Shown here: positions 1-9,767 of the stretch, piece after piece
Layout of the letters: each line of letters opens with the position of its first letter
How positions within the stretch are numbered: the stretch's first letter is position 1
DNA from: Streptomycetaceae bacterium
GTDB lineage: Bacteria; Actinomycetota; Actinomycetes; Nanopelagicales; Nanopelagicaceae
Reading direction: 5' to 3'
DNA length: 12,315 bases
NCBI GenBank assembly: GCA_027490415.1
Contig: JAIXYD010000056.1
Span: forward strand, 1 to 12,315
Made by a program: the position numbers and the translations under genes
Notes under the pieces: model-generated
The model's input: the letters and a program-made list of their open reading frames with translations, nothing else
What the model was told of the DNA's origin: nothing
Databases searched by the model: none

Positions 1-684
1 ATTCTCTTGGCAATTTTCGGTTCGGTATTTTCGGAATCGATCGCGCCAAATGTCACATTTAGCCAATATTTCGTCGCAGGAATGATTGCATCCGGCCTTG
101 TTAATTCAGGGTTCCAGAACCTTGCGATCATGATCCCGATTGAACGTGAATTTGGTTCACTCAAACGTTTGCGCGGAACTCCAATGGCTGCAGCTAGCTA
201 CTTCATTGGAAAATCAATACTCGTCTTCGTCACGATGATTATTCAAGTCATTCTCTTGCTTGCAGCCGGAGTCGCCTTCTTTGGTGTTGATCTACCAACC
301 GATCCATATAAGTGGTTCACCTTTACCTGGCTCATTATTTGGGGAAGTGCAGCTTCAACAACCCTTGGCATCGCATTCTCGGCAATTCCAAAGAGCGGAC
401 GTGGGGCATCAGCAGTTGTCTCCCCCGTTGTTATTGTTCTTCAATTCATAAGTGGAGTCTTCTTTATCTTCACTCAACTGCCTACATGGATGCAGCAGGT
501 CGGAGCGATTTTCCCTCTCAAATGGATGACGCAGGCAATGCGCTCAGTCTTTCTCCCCGACTCATTTGCTTCACAAGAAGTTGCTGGCCAATGGGAAATT
601 GGTAAATCATTCCTTGTGATCACCGTGTGGCTAGTAATCGGTCTTGTATTCTCATTGCGCACCTTTAGATGGAGTGATCGATGA
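1..684 (+). CDS. ABC-2 type transporter permease, C-terminal part (5' end outside window)
   Basis: The reading frame is open from base 1, so the start lies upstream; about 227 residues are visible. The protein is strongly hydrophobic, with roughly five to six membrane segments. It has the layout of DrrB/ABC-2 permeases: a segment ending in a charged loop (IPIEREFGSLKRLRGTPM), several long helices, a GRGASAVVSP loop, the family-typical hydrophobic stretch leading to a PTWMQQVGAIFPLKWMTQAMR region, and a final helix before a short basic tail. Such permeases form the membrane channel of exporters or lipid/antibiotic/polysaccharide transporters and need a separate ATPase, which probably lies just upstream outside the window. 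The stop overlaps the next start by 4 bp (ATGA), implying translational coupling. The substrate cannot be read from the sequence. The family call is firm; the role is open. Confidence 0.88.
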   Translation: MLLAIFGSVFSESIAPNVTFSQYFVAGMIASGLVNSGFQNLAIMIPIEREFGSLKRLRGTPMAAASYFIGKSILVFVTMIIQVILLLAAGVAFFGVDLPTDPYKWFTFTWLIIWGSAASTTLGIAFSAIPKSGRGASAVVSPVVIVLQFISGVFFIFTQLPTWMQQVGAIFPLKWMTQAMRSVFLPDSFASQEVAGQWEIGKSFLVITVWLVIGLVFSLRTFRWSDR

Positions 685-1319
685 AACGCGCTGCATTAGT
701 TTTTGGGCTCAGCCTCGCACTCGTTCCCGCACACGGTGTAGCTGCTACATCGACGCCAACTCCTTCTGCATCTGCATCTGCATCCGCATCCGCGACAGTG
801 AAGGCAACTGCCACTCCAACAGCGAAAGCGAGCCCAACTAAGAAGGCAACGCCGACAAAGAAGCCGGCGACTAAGAAGAAGAAAAATCCAATAGCTCCTT
901 CACCATCTCCGAAGTGGCCACCTCTTGGATTTAAGGTGATGGATGACATTTACTATCGAACTCCATCTGTTGAAGTAATGATGAACGTTGCCGCTGGTAA
1001 TTCCACACTTGCTAAAGCGATTGCTGCCTGCAAGGAGTATTCGTGCGGTCGCCTGCAAGTGGCCTCTCTCATTGGCTGTGTGTATTGGGAGATCGATTCA
1101 AAGGTAATTACACCGAATCCAGATATTGCAGGATCATTCTTGACAATGGGAATGCTGCGAACCCTTGCTAAGAAATCAGTCGCCAAAGAAGTTGTGACTT
1201 TGGTACTGCCATCGGGTGAACTTTATTCTGGATCAATTGCCGTAGTCCCAACTGGGATTACATGCCATCAAGATCAAACAACAGAGAAGGTTCCTAGCAA
1301 CACCTATATCAGTCGTTAG
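681..1319 (+). CDS. Secreted protein with low-complexity linker and unknown C-terminal domain
   Basis: This 212-residue protein is not recognised as a named family. Residues 1-22 look like a signal peptide: MKR, a hydrophobic core, then HGVAA with a probable cleavage after Ala22. Residues 23-77 are a low-complexity linker rich in Thr, Pro, Ser, Ala and Lys, with five Ser-Ala pairs and then several TKK/KKK clusters. This would give an extended, positively charged stretch that could sit in or bind the cell wall. Residues about 80-212 look folded and contain four Cys (about 117, 122, 133 and 195), which could form two disulfides outside the cell. The ATG overlaps the permease stop by 4 bp, and GGAG at 671-674 sits 6 nt upstream, supporting this start. 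Co-expression with the exporter suggests a linked extracytoplasmic job, but this is inference. The gene ends 3 bp from the convergent adenosyltransferase gene. Confidence 0.75.
   Translation: MKRAALVFGLSLALVPAHGVAATSTPTPSASASASASATVKATATPTAKASPTKKATPTKKPATKKKKNPIAPSPSPKWPPLGFKVMDDIYYRTPSVEVMMNVAAGNSTLAKAIAACKEYSCGRLQVASLIGCVYWEIDSKVITPNPDIAGSFLTMGMLRTLAKKSVAKEVVTLVLPSGELYSGSIAVVPTGITCHQDQTTEKVPSNTYISR
765..794 (+). repeat. Hexanucleotide repeat TCTGCA/TCCGCR, five units
   Basis: Five in-frame 6-bp units lie in tandem: TCTGCA three times, then TCCGCA and TCCGCG. They encode five Ser-Ala pairs at the start of the linker of the secreted protein. Because the unit is two codons, gain or loss of copies would change linker length without breaking the frame. 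Confidence 0.8.
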
Positions 1320-1322
1320 AAG

Positions 1323-1895
1323 TTAGCGATTAGCTCCTGGAACCCAGAGCTGGTCACCAATTTCCTTATTTGCAACGCGTGCAAGAACGAAGAGAAGATC
1401 TGAGCAGCGGTTGAGATATTTAGCTGTCAGTGGATTTACTCCACCACCAAATGCGTGAATGGCTGCCCAGGTGCAACGCTCGGCACGACGAACAACTGTA
1501 CGTGCGACATGAAGATGAGCTGCAGCAGGAGTTCCTGATGGAAGTACAAATGAACGAAGAGATTCAAGATTTGCGTTGTAACGGTCTATAGCTTCTTCTA
1601 GATAGACAACTTGTGACTCCAAGACGCGCAATGGTTCAAATGCTGGGGCATCCACGACAGGTGTACAGAGATCTGCTCCAACATCAAAGAGATCGTTCTG
1701 GATTCTGATAAGCAAGGCACGCACATCTTCGGCTAACTCATCAGTTGAAAGGACAACACCGATTGTTGAATTTGCTTCATCGACAGTTGCGTATGCCTCG
1801 AGTCGAGGATCGTTCTTTGATGTACGGCTCATATCTCCAAGAGATGTTGTGCCGTCATCGCCAGTCTTTGTGTAAATGCGGGTCAGATTAACCAT
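1323..1895 (-). CDS. Cob(I)yrinic acid a,c-diamide adenosyltransferase, PduO type
   Basis: This 190-residue cytoplasmic enzyme transfers the 5'-deoxyadenosyl group of ATP to cob(I)alamin to make adenosylcobalamin, the cofactor of enzymes such as methylmalonyl-CoA mutase or class II ribonucleotide reductase. PduO/MMAB-family marks are clear: the N-terminal ATP-binding stretch TKTGDDGTTSLG (9-20), VDEAN (38-42), the helix with RTVVRRAERC (132-141) that carries the conserved Arg residues, and NPLTAKYLNRCSDLLFVLAR (154-173). Length is usual for the family. It is divergent from murA across 44 bp. The ATG at 1895 has only a poorly spaced AGGG upstream, while a TANNNT box sits exactly 6 nt before it, so a leaderless transcript is likely. 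It could be called cobO-like or pduO; CobA-type enzymes are an unrelated fold and do not match. Confidence 0.93.
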   Translation of the reverse strand: MVNLTRIYTKTGDDGTTSLGDMSRTSKNDPRLEAYATVDEANSTIGVVLSTDELAEDVRALLIRIQNDLFDVGADLCTPVVDAPAFEPLRVLESQVVYLEEAIDRYNANLESLRSFVLPSGTPAAAHLHVARTVVRRAERCTWAAIHAFGGGVNPLTAKYLNRCSDLLFVLARVANKEIGDQLWVPGANR

Positions 1896-1900
1896 GGCCC

Positions 1901-1931
1901 TAGCCTATAAGTAGATAGCCTTATAAGTAGA
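1901..1931. repeat. Tandem 15/16-bp repeat in the divergent promoter
   Basis: TAGCCTATAAGTAGA (1901-1915) is followed directly by TAGCCTTATAAGTAGA (1916-1931). The two copies differ only by one inserted T. The repeat fills most of the 44-bp space between the adenosyltransferase and murA starts and holds the -10 box of the left gene and most of that of murA. The second copy contains the 8-bp palindrome CTTATAAG. Confidence 0.85.
1902..1907 (-). promoter_or_regulatory. Putative leaderless -10 box for the adenosyltransferase gene
   Basis: On the - strand this reads TAGGCT (TANNNT), followed by 6 nt and then the ATG at 1895. Actinobacterial leaderless promoters typically place TANNNT about 6-7 nt before the start. 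No good -35 hexamer is seen. A short AGGG lies only 2 nt from the ATG, too close for a normal ribosome binding site. Confidence 0.5.
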
Positions 1932-1933
1932 AT
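1928..1933 (+). promoter_or_regulatory. Putative leaderless -10 box for murA
   Basis: TAGAAT (TANNNT) is followed by 6 nt and then the murA ATG at 1940, so transcription could begin at the A of the start codon. The only purine-rich stretch (GGAA) lies 2 nt from the ATG and is badly placed as a ribosome binding site. No clear -35 hexamer is visible; its place would overlap the -10 box of the divergent gene. Confidence 0.55.
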
Positions 1934-1939
1934 GGAACT

Positions 1940-3217
1940 ATGGCACCTCAGCCCAATCTCCAGCAGAACGACCGCTTCCGCATCCACGGTGGCGCCAGGC
2001 TGGTTGGAGAGGTCCATGTAGGTGGCGCCAAAAACTCTGTCCTGAAATTGATGGCCGCTGCGCTCTTGGCCGAGGGTAAGAGCACGATCGCAAATGTTCC
2101 AGCTATTGCAGATGTCGAGATTATGTCTGACCTGCTGAGGCGATTGGGTTGCACGGTTATTCATGAAGGATCACTTCTCTCAATTGACGTTCCAAAGACC
2201 CCGATGCACCGCGCGGATTATGATCTGGTTCGCAAAATGCGTGCATCAATAAATGTTTTAGGGCCACTTGTTGCACGCATTGGCCGCGCTGAAGTTGCCC
2301 TACCTGGTGGAGATGCAATTGGTTCTCGTGGTCTTGATTTTCACATTAAGGGACTTGAGTCACTCGGTGCACTAGCCCACGTTGAACATGGATATGTCAT
2401 CGCTGAAGCTCCTAATGGTCTAACTGGTGCTGACATCGCTCTAGATTTTCCAAGCGTTGGCGCAACGGAGAATCTCATGACAGCTGCTGTGTTGGCGCAA
2501 GGTGTGACCACAATCGAAAACGCTGCACGCGAACCAGATTTGGTTGATCTTGGAGAGTTCCTAATTTCGATGGGTGCAAAGATCGAAGGACTTGGTTCTC
2601 CCGTCATCACAATTACTGGCGTCAAAGAGTTACGCCCTGCTCATCATGTGACTGTTACTGATCGCATCATTGCCGGCACATGGGCATTTGCTGCGGCAAT
2701 GACACAAGGTGATATCACAATTCACGGTGCACGCGCCGATCACATGGAAGTGATGCTCGAAAAACTTGCTTCCGCTGGAGCGATTATTACTTCGACATCC
2801 GACGGTGTGCGCGTCAAGATGGAGCAACGCCCCACTGCTGTTGACGTTGCAACACTTCCCTATCCAGGATTTGCTACCGATCTCTTGCCATTTATCATCG
2901 CGATGAATTCAATTGCCGATGGAGATTCTCTTGTTACCGAGAATGTTTTTGAATCACGATTTATGTTCGTCAATGAGCTAAGCCGACTTGGCGCACAGGT
3001 CCATGTTGATGGCCATCACGCCTCAATTCATGGAATTACTGAGCTATCAGGGGCTCCAGTCGAGGCGACAGATATTCGCGCCGGTGCTGGATTGGTATTA
3101 GCCGCACTCGTGGCAGATGGTGTTACGACGGTAGATGGAGCTTTTCACGTCGATCGTGGGTACCCAGAGTTTGCTGAACAGTTACGCGCACTTGGCGCAG
3201 ATGTGACAAGGGAGTAA
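1940..3217 (+). CDS. murA: UDP-N-acetylglucosamine 1-carboxyvinyltransferase (MurA)
   Basis: This cytoplasmic enzyme of 425 residues catalyses the first committed step of peptidoglycan synthesis, transferring enolpyruvate from phosphoenolpyruvate to UDP-GlcNAc. Family marks are present in order: [10 protein letters not shown] (28-37) with the PEP-contacting Lys31-Asn32, the mobile active-site loop [13 protein letters not shown] (121-133), SVGATEN (172-178), GFATDLLP with Asp314 as the likely general base, and HVDRGYPEF (403-411). Length is normal. The loop residue that is Cys115 in E. coli is Asp125 here (codon 2312-2314), the same exchange known in Mycobacterium tuberculosis MurA, which makes the enzyme insensitive to fosfomycin. 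The start is favoured by the TANNNT box 6 nt upstream and by the lack of a usable Shine-Dalgarno. glpX follows after 5 bp and is probably cotranscribed. Confidence 0.97.
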   Translation: MAPQPNLQQNDRFRIHGGARLVGEVHVGGAKNSVLKLMAAALLAEGKSTIANVPAIADVEIMSDLLRRLGCTVIHEGSLLSIDVPKTPMHRADYDLVRKMRASINVLGPLVARIGRAEVALPGGDAIGSRGLDFHIKGLESLGALAHVEHGYVIAEAPNGLTGADIALDFPSVGATENLMTAAVLAQGVTTIENAAREPDLVDLGEFLISMGAKIEGLGSPVITITGVKELRPAHHVTVTDRIIAGTWAFAAAMTQGDITIHGARADHMEVMLEKLASAGAIITSTSDGVRVKMEQRPTAVDVATLPYPGFATDLLPFIIAMNSIADGDSLVTENVFESRFMFVNELSRLGAQVHVDGHHASIHGITELSGAPVEATDIRAGAGLVLAALVADGVTTVDGAFHVDRGYPEFAEQLRALGADVTRE

Positions 3218-3222
3218 GTAAC

Positions 3223-4134
3223 GTGATTCCAGACCGCAACTTAGCCCTTGAGTTAGTTCGCGTGACGGAGACGGCAGCCCTTGCTGCAGCACCGTGGGTT
3301 GGTCGAGGTGAAAAAGATCTTGCTGATGGTGCAGCGGTAAAAGCAATGCGCACAATGATTAATACCGTTGATATGTCTGGGGTAGTTGTTATTGGTGAAG
3401 GCGAGAAAGATCAAGCGCCAATGCTCCATAACGGAGAACAAGTTGGAAATGGCGATGGGCCACATTGCGATGTTGCGGTTGATCCCATTGATGGAACTTC
3501 GCTAACAGCACAAGGAATGAATGGTGCAATCAGTGTGATCGCTTTAGCCCCACGTGGCTCAATGTTCGACCCGCAAGATAGTTTTTATATGAATAAGATT
3601 GTTACCGGTCCCGAGGCGGCTTCTGTCATTGACATTACCGCCTCAGTTGCCACAAATATCTCATCGGTTGCTAGAGCAAAATCTCTTAACGTCAGCGATA
3701 TCACCGTCGTCGTTCTCAACCGTCCTCGCCACCTTGGACTCATTGAAGAGATCAGGGCAACCGGTGCCAGAATCAAATTGATTCAAGATGGAGATGTTGC
3801 TGCAGCTATCGAAACTGCGCGACCAGATACTGGAATCGATCTGCTTATGGGTATCGGTGGAACTCCTGAGGGAGTTATCACTGCAGTTGCCATGATCTGT
3901 CTCGGTGGAGCAATACAGGGGCAGCTTCATAAAGATGGGGTAACAGAATCTCGCGTGCTTACTACTTCGGATCTCTGTAACTCTGATGATGTGTTTTTAT
4001 CAGCTACAGGAATTACTGACGGAGAGTTAGTTCAAGGTGTCAGATACACAAGATTTGGAGCGACCAGTAATTCGCTCGTTATGCGTGGAAAGTCAAAGAC
4101 GGTCCGCTTAATCCAGACCGAACACAATCTGTAG
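3223..4134 (+). CDS. glpX: Class II fructose-1,6-bisphosphatase (GlpX)
   Basis: This 303-residue cytoplasmic, metal-dependent phosphatase converts fructose-1,6-bisphosphate to fructose-6-phosphate, the committed step of gluconeogenesis. Family signatures are [11 protein letters not shown] (58-68), the Li-sensitive phosphatase metal site DPIDGT (87-92), LNRPRH (165-170) and [13 protein letters not shown] (209-221). Actinobacteria generally rely on this class II enzyme. At 303 residues it is slightly shorter than E. coli GlpX, but all core motifs are present. The start is GTG at 3223, supported by AAGGGAG (3208-3214) at 8 nt spacing, inside the end of murA. The gene lies 5 bp after murA, giving a probable two-gene transcript, and its stop is 2 bp from the convergent atpC stop. 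Confidence 0.96.
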   Translation: MIPDRNLALELVRVTETAALAAAPWVGRGEKDLADGAAVKAMRTMINTVDMSGVVVIGEGEKDQAPMLHNGEQVGNGDGPHCDVAVDPIDGTSLTAQGMNGAISVIALAPRGSMFDPQDSFYMNKIVTGPEAASVIDITASVATNISSVARAKSLNVSDITVVVLNRPRHLGLIEEIRATGARIKLIQDGDVAAAIETARPDTGIDLLMGIGGTPEGVITAVAMICLGGAIQGQLHKDGVTESRVLTTSDLCNSDDVFLSATGITDGELVQGVRYTRFGATSNSLVMRGKSKTVRLIQTEHNL

Positions 4135-4145
4135 GATTATCCTAC
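4131..4145. repeat. Perfect inverted repeat across the glpX/atpC convergence
   Basis: GTAGGAT-T-ATCCTAC is a perfect 15-bp inverted repeat that contains the TAG stop of glpX (4132-4134) and the TAA stop of atpC (4137-4139 on the - strand). As RNA from either strand it could form a 5-bp stem with a 5-nt loop. There is no T-run on either side, so it is at best a weak bidirectional terminator. It may instead be a by-product of the two stops meeting. Confidence 0.45.
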
Positions 4146-4388
4146 GCTCTCAGTAAGAATCGAGACGCGATCGTTGGAGACAGATAAAAATCCTCCGCTG
4201 ACGACAAACTCCTTCACACTTCCATCAACGCCCTTAATCTTTACAGCCCCATCGACTAGTACGCCAAACAAAGGAGCGTGACCTGGAAGAACTCCAAGGT
4301 CACCCTCTGTAGTGCGAGCTGAGATAAATGATGCTTCTCCGCTCCACACCTTCTGTGTTGGCGATACTAGTGCGACGGTAAGTGCCAT
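4137..4388 (-). CDS. atpC: ATP synthase F1 epsilon subunit, short form lacking the C-terminal helical domain
   Basis: Epsilon couples the gamma shaft to the c-ring and in many bacteria regulates ATP hydrolysis. This copy is 83 residues and covers only the N-terminal beta-sandwich domain: LTVALVSPTQKVWSGEA, then the typical GDLGVLPGHAPL segment (about 29-40), and a final strand VSILTESVG. E. coli epsilon (about 139 residues) and other actinobacterial forms (about 120) continue with a helical region, which is absent here. The gene stops 2 bp from the convergent glpX, so there is no room for it. I chose the ATG at 4388 over an upstream in-frame ATG at 4445 because homology starts here, GAAGG lies 7 nt upstream, and it leaves a 2-bp gap after atpD. 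It is the last gene of the atp operon. Confidence 0.93.
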   Translation of the reverse strand: MALTVALVSPTQKVWSGEASFISARTTEGDLGVLPGHAPLFGVLVDGAVKIKGVDGSVKEFVVSGGFLSVSNDRVSILTESVG

Positions 4389-4390
4389 TG

Positions 4391-6723
<2,333 letters not shown>

Positions 6724-6726
6724 TTT

Positions 6727-8367
6727 TTACTTCTTCGCCGCCGGTGGAACGTACTTGGTCACTTGTTCAGCTGCTTCGCTATCAAGAGCATCAGCAGCCG
6801 CTTCGTTCACTGCTGCAGCAACGGATGGCTTGAACTGCTTCTTAAATGAAGCAACTGCCTCTTCCATCTTTGCAACTGTGTCATCTTCGAGCTGCTTAGT
6901 CTCTGAGATCACTGTAAAGATTTCTTTACGTTCGCGACCGATAAAGTCGAGAAGTTCAGATTCAAAACGGCGAATATCAGCAACTGCAACATCGTCGAGC
7001 TTTCCAGTTGTACCTGCCCAGATTGAAACAATCTGACGCTCGAGTGAATATGGTGAGTACTGACCCTGCTTCAAAAGTTCAACCATGCGTGCACCACGCT
7101 CGAGCTGTGACTTAGATACTGCATCAAGGTCTGAACCGAATGCTGCGAATGCTTCGAGCTCACGGTACTGCGCGAGGTCAAGACGCAGACGACCTGCAAT
7201 CTTCTTCATCGCCTTTGTCTGAGCAGATCCACCCACGCGAGATACCGAGATACCTACGTTGATCGCAGGACGTACACCTGCGTTAAAGAGATCTGTTTCA
7301 AGGAAGCACTGACCATCAGTAATCGAAATTACGTTGGTAGGAATAAACGCTGAAACGTCATTTCCCTTTGTTTCGATGATTGGAAGACCTGTCATCGATC
7401 CGCCGCCGAGCTCATCAGAGAGCTTTGCGCAACGCTCGAGAAGACGTGAGTGTAAGTAGAAAACATCGCCTGGGTACGCTTCGCGGCCTGGTGGGCGACG
7501 AAGAAGTAGAGAGACTGAACGATAAGCCTCAGCCTGCTTTGAAAGATCATCAAAGACGATAAGAACGTGCTCGCCCTTGTACATCCAGTGCTGACCGATT
7601 GAAGAACCTGTATATGGAGCAAGGTACTTAAAGCCTGCTGGATCTGATGCAGGAGAAGCAACAATTGTTGTGTACTCCATTGCGCCGGCTTCTTCGAGTG
7701 CGCCCTTTACAGCTGCAATCGTTGAACCCTTCTGACCAATAGCTACATAAATACATTTAACTTGCTTCTTCTTATCTCCAGTCAACCAGTTTTCGCGCTG
7801 GTTGATGATGGTGTCAACAGCAACCGCTGTCTTACCTGTCTGGCGATCGCCGATGATCAACTGGCGCTGTCCGCGGCCAATAGCTGTCATCGCATCGATA
7901 GCTTTAATTCCTGTTGCAAGAGGTTCCTTAACAGGTTGGCGCTGAACTACAGAGGGAGCCTGCAATTCAAGTGCACGACGTGCTTCAGCAACAATTTCAC
8001 CCTTGCCATCGATTGGTCGACCGAGTGCATCTACGACGCGACCAAGGAATCCATCTCCAACTGGTACGGAGAGAATTTCACCTGTACGGCTAACGGATGT
8101 TCCTTCTTCAATTCCTTCAGTTCCACCCAAGATAACGACACCGATTTCGCGCACATCAAGGTTGAGTGCAAGACCAAGTGTTCCGTTCTCAAATGTCAGG
8201 AGCTCGTTAGCCATTGTTGAAGGAAGTCCTTCAACGCGAGCGATTCCATCGCCTGCCTGGCTTACTGTTCCTACTTCATCGCGTGCTGCCGCGCCTGGAT
8301 CATATGACTTAACGAAATTCGCTAAGGCATCCCGAATTTCATCGGGTTGGATCTTTAGCTCTGCCAT
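6727..8367 (-). CDS. atpA: ATP synthase F1 alpha subunit
   Basis: Alpha alternates with beta in the F1 head and supplies part of each catalytic site. The 546-residue protein shows the P-loop GDRQTGKT (173-180), Walker B VLIVFDD (268-274), the conserved stretch [19 protein letters not shown] (286-304), and [10 protein letters not shown] (371-380) with the arginine finger Arg377. The E. coli subunit is 513 residues and aligns to about residue 515 here. The remaining Ala/Glu-rich tail ending in YVPPAAKK is a C-terminal extension like that of mycobacterial alpha, which is reported to help suppress ATP hydrolysis. The start at 8367 has a strong AAAGGGAG site 6 nt upstream, in the 12-bp gap after atpH. 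Confidence 0.98.
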   Translation of the reverse strand: MAELKIQPDEIRDALANFVKSYDPGAAARDEVGTVSQAGDGIARVEGLPSTMANELLTFENGTLGLALNLDVREIGVVILGGTEGIEEGTSVSRTGEILSVPVGDGFLGRVVDALGRPIDGKGEIVAEARRALELQAPSVVQRQPVKEPLATGIKAIDAMTAIGRGQRQLIIGDRQTGKTAVAVDTIINQRENWLTGDKKKQVKCIYVAIGQKGSTIAAVKGALEEAGAMEYTTIVASPASDPAGFKYLAPYTGSSIGQHWMYKGEHVLIVFDDLSKQAEAYRSVSLLLRRPPGREAYPGDVFYLHSRLLERCAKLSDELGGGSMTGLPIIETKGNDVSAFIPTNVISITDGQCFLETDLFNAGVRPAINVGISVSRVGGSAQTKAMKKIAGRLRLDLAQYRELEAFAAFGSDLDAVSKSQLERGARMVELLKQGQYSPYSLERQIVSIWAGTTGKLDDVAVADIRRFESELLDFIGRERKEIFTVISETKQLEDDTVAKMEEAVASFKKQFKPSVAAAVNEAAADALDSEAAEQVTKYVPPAAKK

Positions 8368-8379
8368 GTGTTTCTCCCT

Positions 8380-9213
8380 TTAGTTTTTTCCGGCCAATGC
8401 ACGACCAGCGTGTGCAAGACGATTAGAAATACTTGCATCAATAAGTTCATCCGCGAACTTGATGGAGATTCCACCAAGAATTGTTGGATCTACTTGGATA
8501 TTGACACGAATTGGTTGACCTACCTGCTTCTCGATTGCTCCAGAGAGGCGAACCTTCTGGGCATCTGAGATAGGTGCTGCAGTACGAACGACTGCAATAA
8601 GACGATTACGACGATTTGCTAGACCGAAGAGATATTGCGCAAAAGCTGCTTCAATACTCCGGCCGCGACGCTGTGTAACAAGTGCGCGAACTAGCTTTAC
8701 AGTCGAAGGTGATGCGCTCTTTGAAAGAAGCTCACTTACCAATGCTGCCTTGAGATCTGCACCGGCGCCACCAACGAGTGCGCTACGAAGTTCGGCAGAT
8801 CCAAGAAGTATGCGTGAAGCGCTGAAGAGTTCATCCTCAAGGCGATCAAGTTCATTATTGATATTGGCTGCAGAAGCTTCTGCTTCGATGGCCAGTTGTT
8901 CAAGCACATAGATGACATCTTTACTTGCAGACCAACGTAGAGCGGCAACGCCAGAGATGAGATCTGAGGCTTCTTTACCGATCTTTGATCCGAAGAGTTC
9001 TTTAATCAGAGCGCTCTTGGAAGCAATATCTCGTGATGGATCAGTGATCGCACGACGAAGAGCTGCTTTCCCAGCAAAGACTTCTGTTGCAAAGAATAGT
9101 TGTGTAGATATCTCAGAAGCGGTCGCAGCACTTGCGCCTTTTACGGCAGCATCAAGTGCGCCGCGTGCAATCACGAGTGATTGGCGGCTACTACCTCCGA
9201 GATGAATTCTCAC
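8380..9213 (-). CDS. atpH: ATP synthase F1 delta subunit, long actinobacterial form
   Basis: Delta is the cap that ties the b stalk to the top of the alpha3beta3 head. The C-terminal signature is clear: RTAAPISDAQ (210-219) and VDPTILGGISIKFADELIDASI (roughly 241-262, quoted in part by its consensus VDP.ILGG). At 277 residues it is about 100 longer than E. coli delta (177) but close to Streptomyces delta (about 270). The extra part appears to be a second copy of the helical domain (residues about 47-112 resemble 138-201). It is separate from b, unlike the b-delta fusion of mycobacteria. The start is GTG at 9213, overlapping the atpF stop by one base (TAGTG). Upstream purine stretches (GGAG, GAAGAG) are only moderately placed, so coupling to atpF translation is likely. 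Confidence 0.95.
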   Translation of the reverse strand: MRIHLGGSSRQSLVIARGALDAAVKGASAATASEISTQLFFATEVFAGKAALRRAITDPSRDIASKSALIKELFGSKIGKEASDLISGVAALRWSASKDVIYVLEQLAIEAEASAANINNELDRLEDELFSASRILLGSAELRSALVGGAGADLKAALVSELLSKSASPSTVKLVRALVTQRRGRSIEAAFAQYLFGLANRRNRLIAVVRTAAPISDAQKVRLSGAIEKQVGQPIRVNIQVDPTILGGISIKFADELIDASISNRLAHAGRALAGKN

Positions 9214-9746
9214 TACTTACTCTTCTCCAAGTCATCTAGAAAACGATCAACGATTCGTGATTGACGCGCTTGATCATCAAGAGCTTCTCCCACAATCTTT
9301 GATGCGAGCTCAACTGCAAGTGCGCCAACCTCATTACGAAGTGAGGTGATCGCCTGTTGGCGCTCAGCCTCGATTGAAGCATGTGCTGCTGCAGTGATAC
9401 GTGCTGCCTCTTCTTGAGCCTTCGCACGCAACTCTTCAACAATTGCAGCACCTTGTGCTCGTGCTGCTTCGCGAAGTTCTTGTGCTTCATCTTGCGCGGA
9501 TGCTAATTGGCGCGTGTACTGCTCTAGAGCGAGTTTTGCCTCAGCTTGAGCCACTTCAGCGCGTGCAATTCCACCCTCGATTGCTGCGCTGCGCTCTGCG
9601 TATGCCTTTTCAAACATAGGCACAACCTTGGAGCGCATGACCAAGAAGAGGAGCAAGAACGCGACCGATCCCACGATGATCTCTGCGGTTGCAGGCAAGA
9701 GTGGGTTTGGTGCGCCAGCTTCCGCTAACTCAATATAAGTTCTCAT
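9213..9746 (-). CDS. atpF: ATP synthase Fo subunit b (peripheral stalk)
   Basis: Subunit b anchors the stator stalk in the membrane and holds delta and the F1 head. The 177-residue protein has a short N-terminus, one membrane helix (about 22-38, IIVGSVAFLLLFLVM), and then a long charged Ala/Glu/Arg helix (about 45-165) of coiled-coil character, as expected for a b dimer. AIEGGIARAE (55-64) is typical of the family. Only one b gene is present, so a homodimer is expected. The start at 9746 lies 21 bp after atpE; the nearest purine-rich stretch (GAGAG) is about 13 nt away, a weak ribosome site. The stop overlaps the atpH start by one base. Confidence 0.96.
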   Translation of the reverse strand: MRTYIELAEAGAPNPLLPATAEIIVGSVAFLLLFLVMRSKVVPMFEKAYAERSAAIEGGIARAEVAQAEAKLALEQYTRQLASAQDEAQELREAARAQGAAIVEELRAKAQEEAARITAAAHASIEAERQQAITSLRNEVGALAVELASKIVGEALDDQARQSRIVDRFLDDLEKSK

Positions 9747-9767
9747 GGATTTAAAAACGCTCTCTAA

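Noticed and set aside
665..949. Open frame on the - strand opposite the secreted protein, rich in Ala, Val, Gly and Phe
   Set aside because: Its composition is just the mirror of the Ser/Ala/Lys low-complexity linker and hexamer repeat; it has no ribosome site and overlaps two better genes.
1317..1333. TTAG repeated three times between the convergent secreted-protein and adenosyltransferase genes
   Set aside because: These are short direct repeats produced by the stop codons and flanking bases; they form no stem and have no clear role.
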